Of a stretch of DNA of 45,334 nucleotides, positions 7,721-14,195 are shown one piece after another (position 1 is the first letter of the stretch; every line of letters begins with the position of its first letter). A model generated the notes under the pieces. The model did not search any database. It was not told the origin of the DNA and saw only the letters and a list, made by a program, of their open reading frames with translations. Position numbers and translations under genes: made by a program. The stretch covers positions 13,373 through 58,706 of the forward strand of contig JBFLWJ010000018.1 of assembly GCA_040757835.1 (NCBI GenBank), written 5' to 3'. Source of the stretch: Actinomycetota bacterium (GTDB lineage: Bacteria; Actinomycetota; Geothermincolia; Geothermincolales; RBG-13-55-18).

Positions 7721-9256
7721 ATGGGCAGAAAGCCGCTCATGCTTTTCGTTCTGGCCGCGGTCCTCATAGCCGCTTCCATGACCCTGTTCTTCCTGCGCCA
7801 GGTGGGCGCGGAAGACCATTTGGCAGTCACCTACGAAGAGGTGCTCTCCCTCCCCGCGACCACCGCCGTCTACCACAGCATCAATAACTGGCAGACGGTG
7901 GAGGACACCGGTTTCACGGGGGTCGACCTGTTCGAATTCCTGGAGGAGCAGGGGATAGATGAGGACGGGGCGGAGGTAAGACTCATCGCACCCGACGGTT
8001 ACTTCTGGCCGGCGGTCGGCACTACCCTGACCCTTGGGGAACTGAAGGAGCCCAACGCGGCCGGTCTCTATCCCCTGCTGGCGTGGGAGATGGACGGCAA
8101 CGTCCTTCAGCCGGAGCCGGACGGTTCCGGGCCGCTGCGGCTGGTGATGCCGCAGTACTCCGAGGACGAGGTCAACAAGCCTTCCTGGGTGTCCAACGTC
8201 AGGCTCATCGAGATCGGTCCCGTGGGCGAGGAAGTGGCGGTGCCCGATGCGGCGCGGGTGCCCGTGGACGAGGTGTGGATATACGGCGACGTCCCCACGG
8301 CCTATCCCTTCTCCGCGGTCTATCCGGTCATCGCCCTGCTGGCCGGCGTCCTGGTCCTGGCGGCGGCCATCCTCGCACGCATGGCGGACAAGAAGAGGAA
8401 GCGGGATGTCTCACAGGTCGTGGCCGCCGTGGTCCTCGCCGCCGCGCTGGTGGCCGCGGCGCCCATTGCACTGCCGCATGGCAGCGTCTGCGAGGCCGGC
8501 CCCGGGAGCCGCATCTTCTCCATGGGGGAGCTGGCCGCCATGCCCGCCTTCGCGGGCCACTACACCTTCCTGAAATCGCAGGAGCCCTTCACCTATTACG
8601 AGGCGGACTACAGGGGCGTGCCCCTCTCCTACCTGATCGAGGAGAGGATGAGCCTCGCCCCCGGGGCCAGCGGCGTGAAGGTGATCGCCAGGGACGGCTA
8701 CGAGGTCTCGCTGAGCCTGGCCGATGCGAGGAAGGTATATCCTGGAGGGCTGAAGGTCATCATCGCCTACGAGAAGGACGGCGCCCCCCTGGTCGGCGAT
8801 GAGGGGCCCCTGCGGTTGATCGTGCCGCAGAGCGTGCCCGGCAGCAAGGACCAGGGAGGCGAGCCGAACACGCCGCTCTGCGCCAGGATGGTCTACGCCG
8901 TGGAGGTGGAGCCAGTGCCGGCCGGAGAGCGGCCCCCGGGGGAGAGCGAGGTCCCCGCGGGATCGCTGGCGGTCTACGGCGCGGTGAGCGAGCCCGCCCC
9001 TCAACCCCAACCGGCCCCAACGCCGGTGACGCCGCAGCCCGCCCCCGTCAGTCCGGGTGACAACGGCCAGGAGCGGGAACAGGCGCAGCCGGATCCCGCC
9101 GCGACCGCTCCCGGCACCACCGCCACGGCGGTATTGGGCGGGAACGCGGCGCTGGCGTTCGGCGCGAACTGGATGGTGCTGGCGGCGATACAGGCGCAAC
9201 CGCTGAAGGCGGTCATGCCCCTGCTCTATCTCTTCTGGCGGGAGGGAAAGCGATGA
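7721..9256 (+). CDS. Membrane protein with two molybdopterin-like domains on either side of a transmembrane pair
   Basis: 511 residues from ATG 7721, directly behind the AGGAGG inside riboswitch C. Layout: N-terminal membrane anchor or signal (~5-25); molybdopterin-like domain 1 (~35-195; GFTGVDLFEFLEEQGI, APDGYFWPAVG, GPLRLVMPQYSEDE); two hydrophobic segments (~203-222 and ~234-254) with a KKRKRD basic loop between them; molybdopterin-like domain 2 (~265-425; FAGHYTFLKSQEPFTYYE, YRGVPLSYLIEE, RDGYEVSLSLAD, GPLRLIVPQS); a Pro-rich linker (~428-465); and a hydrophobic C-terminus. The Mo-ligand Cys position is Phe in domain 2 and I see none in domain 1. The stop overlaps the next ATG (ATGA), so the lipoprotein and TupA that follow are probably translated from the same riboswitch-controlled message. 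Confidence 0.85.
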   Translation: MGRKPLMLFVLAAVLIAASMTLFFLRQVGAEDHLAVTYEEVLSLPATTAVYHSINNWQTVEDTGFTGVDLFEFLEEQGIDEDGAEVRLIAPDGYFWPAVGTTLTLGELKEPNAAGLYPLLAWEMDGNVLQPEPDGSGPLRLVMPQYSEDEVNKPSWVSNVRLIEIGPVGEEVAVPDAARVPVDEVWIYGDVPTAYPFSAVYPVIALLAGVLVLAAAILARMADKKRKRDVSQVVAAVVLAAALVAAAPIALPHGSVCEAGPGSRIFSMGELAAMPAFAGHYTFLKSQEPFTYYEADYRGVPLSYLIEERMSLAPGASGVKVIARDGYEVSLSLADARKVYPGGLKVIIAYEKDGAPLVGDEGPLRLIVPQSVPGSKDQGGEPNTPLCARMVYAVEVEPVPAGERPPGESEVPAGSLAVYGAVSEPAPQPQPAPTPVTPQPAPVSPGDNGQEREQAQPDPAATAPGTTATAVLGGNAALAFGANWMVLAAIQAQPLKAVMPLLYLFWREGKR

Positions 9257-9783
9257 CGAGAAAGGCTGCGCTCGCACTTGCGGTCCTGCTGCTCGCGGGA
9301 TGCCTTGCCGCTTCTCTCTGCGGCTGCGGGGAGGAGAAAAAGGCCTCCCCCTTCCTGGAGAGCGAGAAGCGGCTGGAGGGGATGTACGAGGAATGCCGGA
9401 CCATCGAGGTCTCCGATACGGCCGGCGAGCGCCCGGACATCGACACCGAGAAGATCAAGTCCCTGCCGGTGGTCGACGTGAGGACGGTGCTGGTGAGGTC
9501 CAACGGCATGGAGGAGGAGGGCGTATGGACGGGAGCGCGCCTCTCCGATGTCCTCGCCAGCAGCGGTGTCGCGGGGCCCTTCACGGAACTGAGGATGGAG
9601 GCATGGGACGGTTACGTGGCCAAGGTGGGCTACGAGATGGCCATGCGGCCTGATACCATCATCGCCTGGGAGGAGGACGGCGCCTCCCTGCCCGAAGAAC
9701 AGGGACCGGTTAGGCTGGTGGTCGGCAGCGAGGACGGTTTCTACTGGGTCCACCGCATCACCAGGATGGAGATAGTGCGGTGA
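9253..9783 (+). CDS. Lipoprotein with one molybdopterin-like domain
   Basis: 176 residues; the ATG overlaps the previous stop by 4 bp. The N-terminus is a lipoprotein-type signal (MTRKAALALAVLLLAGC, with a second Cys-rich stretch LCGCGEEKK), so either Cys could be lipidated. The rest is a single compact domain: VWTGARLSDVLASSGV, a WDGYVAKVGYEMA strand, DTIIAWEEDGASLPEEQGPVRLVV and a closing WVHRITRMEIVR. This is the standard order of the sulfite-oxidase molybdopterin fold minus its N-terminal Cys segment. It is a minimal version of the domain found doubled in its neighbours. I infer an extracytoplasmic binding role rather than catalysis. Confidence 0.8.
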   Translation: MTRKAALALAVLLLAGCLAASLCGCGEEKKASPFLESEKRLEGMYEECRTIEVSDTAGERPDIDTEKIKSLPVVDVRTVLVRSNGMEEEGVWTGARLSDVLASSGVAGPFTELRMEAWDGYVAKVGYEMAMRPDTIIAWEEDGASLPEEQGPVRLVVGSEDGFYWVHRITRMEIVR

Positions 9784-10637
9784 GAGGTAGGGCTTTGCGC
9801 GTGCGTCCCGTCCTGGCGCTGGCCTTGCTGCTCGCGGCGACGGTCGTCACGGGCGGGGTATGGGGATGCGGGTCCCCGGCCGTCCCGGAGGAGGAGCGCA
9901 GCGAGCTCATACTGGCCACCACCACCAGCGTCCTCGATTCCGGCCTCCTGGACGTGCTGGTCGAGCGCTTCGAGGAGAGGTACCCCTACCGCGTAAAGGC
10001 CATCGCCGTGGGCAGCGGCGCCGCCCTGCTCATGGCCAGGCAGGGGGAAGCCGACGTGACCATCACCCACGAGCCCAAGGCGGAAAAGGAGTTCATGGAC
10101 GATGGCCTGGGCGAGAGCCGCCGCGAGGTCATGTACAACGATTTCATCATCGTGGGGCCTTCTGCCGATCCCGCCTGCATCAAGGGCATGGACGACGCGG
10201 CGGAGGCCTTTACCCGCATCCATGAGGCCGGGCAACCCTTCGTCTCCCGCGGCGACGCCTCAGGCACCCACGCCATGGAGATGAGCGTATGGGAGCGGGC
10301 GGGGATCCAGCCCGCTGGCGACTGGTATAAGGAGAGCGGCCAGGGTATGGGTTACACCCTGAGGACGGCGGAAGAGGAGCGCGCCTACACCATCACCGAC
10401 CGCGCCACCTTCATCGTACTCGACGAGGCGCTGGACCTCGAGATAATGGTGGAGGGCGACCCGGGGCTGCTAAACGTCTATTCCATTATCGTGACCAATC
10501 CCGAGGTCTATTCCGACACCAACATCCAGGGAGCCCGGGACCTGCAGGAGTTTCTCTTCGAGCCGGATACCCAGTCGTTGATAAGGGATTTCGGCGTGGA
10601 CACGTATGACCAGCACCTCTTCTACGTCTTCGAGTGA
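9780..10637 (+). CDS. tupA: TupA-like tungstate ABC transporter substrate-binding lipoprotein
   Basis: 285 residues from GTG 9780, overlapping the previous stop (GTGA). A hydrophobic signal ends in GVWGC, a slightly atypical lipobox. The mature protein shows TupA hallmarks: LATTTSVLDSGLLDVL, IAVGSGAALLMARQGEADV, THEPKAEKEFMDDGLG, VMYNDFIIVGP, FVSRGDASGTH, GQGMGYTLRTA and LEIMVEGDPGLLNVY. In the TupA family the TTTS and RGDxSGT segments bind the oxyanion. It should capture tungstate (possibly molybdate) outside the membrane. The permease and ATPase genes (tupB, tupC) that normally follow are absent: 130 bp of non-coding DNA and then a molbindin come next. It is the last gene of the riboswitch C operon. 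Confidence 0.92.
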   Translation: MRGRALRVRPVLALALLLAATVVTGGVWGCGSPAVPEEERSELILATTTSVLDSGLLDVLVERFEERYPYRVKAIAVGSGAALLMARQGEADVTITHEPKAEKEFMDDGLGESRREVMYNDFIIVGPSADPACIKGMDDAAEAFTRIHEAGQPFVSRGDASGTHAMEMSVWERAGIQPAGDWYKESGQGMGYTLRTAEEERAYTITDRATFIVLDEALDLEIMVEGDPGLLNVYSIIVTNPEVYSDTNIQGARDLQEFLFEPDTQSLIRDFGVDTYDQHLFYVFE

Positions 10638-10768
10638 AGGTCCGGTATTTCTCGCGAGACAGCGAAGCGGAATGCAGAACCTGCCCGGCCGGATCCCTAC
10701 CGTTTTAATTGGTCTCTCAGGGGGAAAATAAACAGGGTGAAACGAGAAGCAAGACAGGAGGTAGAGTG

Positions 10769-10978
10769 ATGAAGATCAGCGCCAGGAACGTCATCAAGGG
10801 AAAGGTGAAAGCCGTGACCCCCGGAGCCGTGAACGCCGAGGTGGCCGTGGAGCTGCCCGGCGGCGACGAGGTCGTGTCCATCATCACCAAGGCCTCGGCC
10901 GATGCGTTGGGGCTGTCCGAAGGCAAGGACGTCTACGTCATCATCAAGGCCAGCAACGTGATGATCGGGGTCGACTGA
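10769..10978 (+). CDS. Molbindin (Mop/TOBE-domain molybdate/tungstate-binding protein)
   Basis: 69 residues, the normal size of a single-Mop molbindin. ATG 10769 follows AGGAGG at 10756-10761. The sequence begins MKISARNVIKGKVKAV, followed by TPGAVNAEVAVEL, VVSIITKASADALGL and VYVIIKASNVMIGV, the classic Mop fold pattern (SARN-GxV...VxxG...ITxxSxxxLGL...V-A-IKAS-V). Molbindins oligomerise and store or buffer molybdate or tungstate in the cytoplasm. It lies 131 bp after tupA, which fits co-expression or a nearby separate promoter. The leader 10638-10768 shows no Moco RNA signature and no clear terminator. Confidence 0.92.
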   Translation: MKISARNVIKGKVKAVTPGAVNAEVAVELPGGDEVVSIITKASADALGLSEGKDVYVIIKASNVMIGVD

Positions 10979-11082
10979 GCCGGCGGGGCGGGCTGACCGG
11001 GGGCGCACGGGGCGGAGGTTGGAAAGACCGTCATTGTAGAGACATGAAAATAATGGCAGGATGATCTCGCATTGAAAGGTGT

Positions 11083-11109
11083 TTGAAACCTGCTGGCTTC
11101 TGTTATAAT
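11083..11109 (+). promoter_or_regulatory. Promoter of the RRM gene
   Basis: TTGAAA (11083-11088) and a perfect TATAAT (11104-11109) are separated by 15 bp. Transcription from about 11116 would give a leader of ~80 nt containing the hairpin at 11147-11177. The spacer is shorter than the ideal 17. Confidence 0.5.
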
Positions 11110-11146
11110 ATTCGCGTATTGGTTTTCAGGTTAGATCTTTCGTCTT

Positions 11147-11177
11147 CCCGAGGAGACCGTATCCTCGGGATTTTTTT
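11147..11177 (+). terminator. Attenuator-like hairpin in the RRM gene leader
   Basis: CCCGAGGA (11147-11154) pairs perfectly with TCCTCGGG (11162-11169) and is followed by A and seven T. It is a textbook intrinsic terminator placed between a promoter and the ribosome-binding site 11184-11189, so transcription must be able to read through it under some condition. Confidence 0.7.
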
Positions 11178-11197
11178 AGGCGAAGGAGGTGAAAGTT

Positions 11198-11476
11198 TTG
11201 AAGATATATGTGGGAAACCTCAGTTACACGACCAGTTCAGAGGGACTGCGGGAGGCGTTCGAGGAGTTCGGGACCGTCGATTCCGCCGAGGTGGTGATGG
11301 ACCGCAATACCAACCGTTCCCGCGGGTTCGGGTTCGTGGAGATGTCCAGTGGGGAGGAGGCGCAGGCCGCCATCTCCGCCCTCAACGGCAAGGACGTCGA
11401 CGGGCGCCCGCTCAACGTGAGCGAGGCCAGGCCCAAGAGGACCGAGTCAAGGGGCTCAGGCTCGTACCGCTATTGA
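11198..11476 (+). CDS. RRM-type RNA-binding protein
   Basis: 92 residues starting at TTG 11198, eight bases after AGGAGG (11184-11189); the in-frame GTG at 11189 overlaps that ribosome site and is rejected. A single RNA recognition motif fills the protein: RNP2 is IYVGNL (residues 3-8) and RNP1 is RGFGFVEM (42-49), both with the aromatic residues that stack on RNA. A short basic/Ser-Gly tail ends in GSGSYRY. Bacterial single-RRM proteins of this size are known mainly from cyanobacteria and several anaerobic phyla, where some are cold-regulated RNA chaperones. The attenuator-like leader suggests regulation at RNA level, perhaps autoregulation. Monocistronic: a terminator follows. Confidence 0.93.
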   Translation: MKIYVGNLSYTTSSEGLREAFEEFGTVDSAEVVMDRNTNRSRGFGFVEMSSGEEAQAAISALNGKDVDGRPLNVSEARPKRTESRGSGSYRY

Positions 11477-11520
11477 GAGCATAGCCCCGCGCCTCAGGGG
11501 CAAGGGGAGCTCGAGATCAA

Positions 11521-11555
11521 ACAAGCGGAGGTCGCGTATCTCCGCTTGTTTTATT
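11521..11555 (+). terminator. Intrinsic terminator after the RRM gene
   Basis: ACAAGCGGAG (11521-11530) pairs perfectly with CTCCGCTTGT (11540-11549), followed by TTTATT. Confidence 0.87.
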
Positions 11556-11725
11556 GTGTGGAAGAATGCGGCATGTATCTCCCCGAACCGTTTACCGCCA
11601 TCACTTCCTGGGTATCCTCCCACTAACAGGCCGCTTCGCATAACGCCTTAGAGGTATGCCCGCGGGGCTATAGAAAGATTTCGCATAGAACGGGCGGTGA
11701 CGATCTCCAGGGAGAGGAGCACGAG

Positions 11726-12337
11726 ATGGCTGCGGTAGATACGGTCAAGGTCGAGGGCGACAAGCTGGCGGCGGTCCTGGCCGCCCTGAGGAAGTCGTTG
11801 GATAAGACCAGGAAGTACTTCATCGGCACCACCATCTTCTACGTGGTGCTCATCGCGGCCTTCAGCATCCTGGTGGCGACGGTCAAAGACGAGAAGGCGA
11901 GGGGGGCCGACATCGGGATACTGATCCTGGTGTCCCTGGGTTTTCTGGGCCAGTGGATATCTGAATTGCGTGGACTGCGTGGCTCAGGTTTCAGCATCGC
12001 CGGCTTCCTCAACCTCTACCACTTCCCCCTTGCCGGGAAACTTGCGGAGCTCGAGGACGAGGGGAGGTGGGAAAGCCGGGAGGAGCGCCTGAACCGGGCC
12101 ATTGAAGTGCTCGAGCACCAGGCGGAGGCCGAGAAGGCGCACCGCGCCTGGCCCAACCGCGCCCTCAGCCTGGGCGTGATAACCATCGTCGATATCCTCA
12201 TCTGGCTGGTGTGGGACAACTGGGTGATGGCCCTCGTCAACCAGGGAATCGCCATGGTCGTCAGCATGACCCACATATCGATGGGGCCCACGGCTTCCAT
12301 CAAGGCCCTTGAAGAGCTGGGCGGCGCCAGTGAGTGA
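11726..12337 (+). CDS. Membrane protein of unknown function
   Basis: 203 residues from ATG 11726 with GGAGAGGAG upstream. I do not recognise the family. The first ~30 residues are charged and helical. Hydrophobic segments lie near 33-52 (IGTTIFYVVLIAAFSILVA), 62-78 (IGILILVSLGFLGQWIS), 149-166 (LGVITIVDILIWLVW) and 171-185. A glutamate/arginine-rich amphipathic stretch (~108-140) lies between the two hydrophobic pairs. The next gene begins about 5 bp after the stop, so the protein may be made together with the corrinoid fusion downstream, but no functional link is evident from sequence. Confidence 0.75.
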   Translation: MAAVDTVKVEGDKLAAVLAALRKSLDKTRKYFIGTTIFYVVLIAAFSILVATVKDEKARGADIGILILVSLGFLGQWISELRGLRGSGFSIAGFLNLYHFPLAGKLAELEDEGRWESREERLNRAIEVLEHQAEAEKAHRAWPNRALSLGVITIVDILIWLVWDNWVMALVNQGIAMVVSMTHISMGPTASIKALEELGGASE

Positions 12338-12341
12338 GACC

Positions 12342-14156
12342 ATGCAGGCCGAGGAGAGGATGCGGGCCGCCATAGCCCTGGAGCCGGTGGACCGCCACCC
12401 CGTCTTTCCCATCCTGGTCACAGCGGCTCCCCGCCTCTACGGCATCACGCAGGGCGAGGCCTGGATGGACCACGACAGGGCGCGGGAGGCGTTGATCTGG
12501 TGCTACCGCGAGTTCGGCTACGACATCGGTTCCAAGCCAAATTACTACTACCCCATGCTGCCGGGAAAGTTCTGCGGCGCGCCGGTGCGCAACCTCATCC
12601 CGGGAAGGCAACTCCCGGAGGACGCCCTCTACCAGATAGACGAGCGTGTACTCTTCCCGCGCGAGGACTACGACAAGATCGCCGCCCTGGGCTGGAACGC
12701 CTACTGGGAAGAGTATTACGAGTCCATGAGCGGCAAATCGTGGGAGAAGCTCGTGGCCATGCAGGAGCTGTCCAACCGCTTCTACACCGAGGACATGGGG
12801 ATCTGCGAGGCGGAGGGCATGCCCGTCTTCATGGGGGTCGCCGTGGACTCGGTGATGATGGCCTTCTCCCTCTGCCGCACCCTGGTGGAGTTCACCCGGG
12901 ACCTCCACGAGGTGCCCGACAAGGTGGAGGCGGCCATGCGCGCGTCCTGCGGCGACCTCATCGCCAACGCCGTCCGGGTCTGTGAGGGCAACGGCAGGAA
13001 AGCCGCTTTCATCGTGCTGGAGCGCGGTTCCGGTTTCTACTATCCCCTGGAGGTCTTCGAACGCTTCGAGTGGCCGTTCCTCGCGGCCTACGTCGATGCC
13101 TTCGTCTCCGAGGGTATCCTGCCGTGGCTGCACTTCGACACCGACTGGGGGATCAACCTGCCCTATCTCAAGAAGCTCCCCGCGCGTAGGTGCGTGTGCG
13201 ACCTCGACGGCATGACCGATATCTTCCAGGCCAAGGAGTTGCTGCGCGGGCACATGTGCATCAGCGGTGACGTGCCCGCGGCGCTGCTCACCCTGGGGAG
13301 CCCCGACGGCGTCAGGGCCTACTGCCGCCGCCTCATCGACGAGGTAGGTGACGGCGGGGGGTTCATGCTCACCACGGGGTGCGAATGCCCGGTGAACGTC
13401 AGGGCGGAGAACCTGCGGGCCATGGTGGAGACGGGAAAGACCTACCGCGGAAAGAAGGGCACCGCGAAGCTCCCCGCCCCGGCTACGGTAGAGAAAGGGG
13501 TGGTGGAGGTAGTCATGCCGGAGGGGGCCATCGCCGCGGCCTTCGCGAAGCTGCGCTACGGCGAGATAGAGGACCTGGTGGACCTGGCCGTGGGGGAGAG
13601 GACGGACCCCTGGCGCATCCTGGAGGAGTGCCGGGAGGGGATGGAGCTGGTGGGGGAGCTCTACAGCTCGGGCGAGTACTTCCTCTCGGAGCTGATCATC
13701 TCGGCCGAGATCTTCAAGGAGGTAATGGCGCGACTGGAGCCCATGCTGACGGAGGACGGGACCGCTTCCATCCTGGGCGCGGCCGTCATCGGGACGCCGC
13801 GGGGGGACATCCACGACATCGGCAAGAACATCGTATCCACCCTGTTGCGCGTGGGCGGCTTCGAGGTGCACGACCTGGGGGTGGACGTGGAGCCCGACGC
13901 ATTCGTGCGCGAGGTGTCGGAGAGCGGGGCCCGCGTGGTGGCTATGTCCGCGCTCATCACCCCCACCTTCGATTCCATGCGCGAGGTGGTGGATTCCCTG
14001 GCCGAGAGCGGTTTGCGGGACGGGTGTTTCGTGATCATCGGCGGCGGCCCGACCACCTCCGAGGTCAGGGACTACGTGGGCGCGGACGCCTGGACCCTCA
14101 ACCCCAAGCAGGGGGTAGACCTCTGCCGCGAGTTCATAAATACCCGTTCTCGATAG
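12342..14156 (+). CDS. Uroporphyrinogen-decarboxylase-type methyltransferase fused to a corrinoid-binding domain
   Basis: About 604 residues from ATG 12342; GTG 12330 and TTG 12309 (overlapping the previous gene) are also possible and none has a strong ribosome site. The N-terminal ~380 residues resemble the UroD/MtaA-CmuA superfamily (EERMRAAIALEPVDRHPVFP; LERGSGFYYPLEVFERFEWPF; LHFDTDWGINLPYLKKLP; a late GGGFMLTTGCECPVNV). The C-terminal ~220 residues are a methionine-synthase-type cobalamin module: a helical cap with YSSGEYFLSELI, the base-off B12 motif GDIHDIGKNI (~488-497, cobalt-ligating His ~491), then GFEVHDLGVDVEP, MSALITPTFDSM and IIGGGPTT. In related systems one polypeptide binds the corrinoid and the other moves the methyl group; here both are fused, as in CmuA. 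The methyl donor is unknown. It is convergent with the gene at 14196. Confidence 0.9.
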   Translation: MQAEERMRAAIALEPVDRHPVFPILVTAAPRLYGITQGEAWMDHDRAREALIWCYREFGYDIGSKPNYYYPMLPGKFCGAPVRNLIPGRQLPEDALYQIDERVLFPREDYDKIAALGWNAYWEEYYESMSGKSWEKLVAMQELSNRFYTEDMGICEAEGMPVFMGVAVDSVMMAFSLCRTLVEFTRDLHEVPDKVEAAMRASCGDLIANAVRVCEGNGRKAAFIVLERGSGFYYPLEVFERFEWPFLAAYVDAFVSEGILPWLHFDTDWGINLPYLKKLPARRCVCDLDGMTDIFQAKELLRGHMCISGDVPAALLTLGSPDGVRAYCRRLIDEVGDGGGFMLTTGCECPVNVRAENLRAMVETGKTYRGKKGTAKLPAPATVEKGVVEVVMPEGAIAAAFAKLRYGEIEDLVDLAVGERTDPWRILEECREGMELVGELYSSGEYFLSELIISAEIFKEVMARLEPMLTEDGTASILGAAVIGTPRGDIHDIGKNIVSTLLRVGGFEVHDLGVDVEPDAFVREVSESGARVVAMSALITPTFDSMREVVDSLAESGLRDGCFVIIGGGPTTSEVRDYVGADAWTLNPKQGVDLCREFINTRSR

Positions 14157-14195
14157 TGTGCATCGCACGTGTACGTATCGAAGGTAAGTCTCGGG

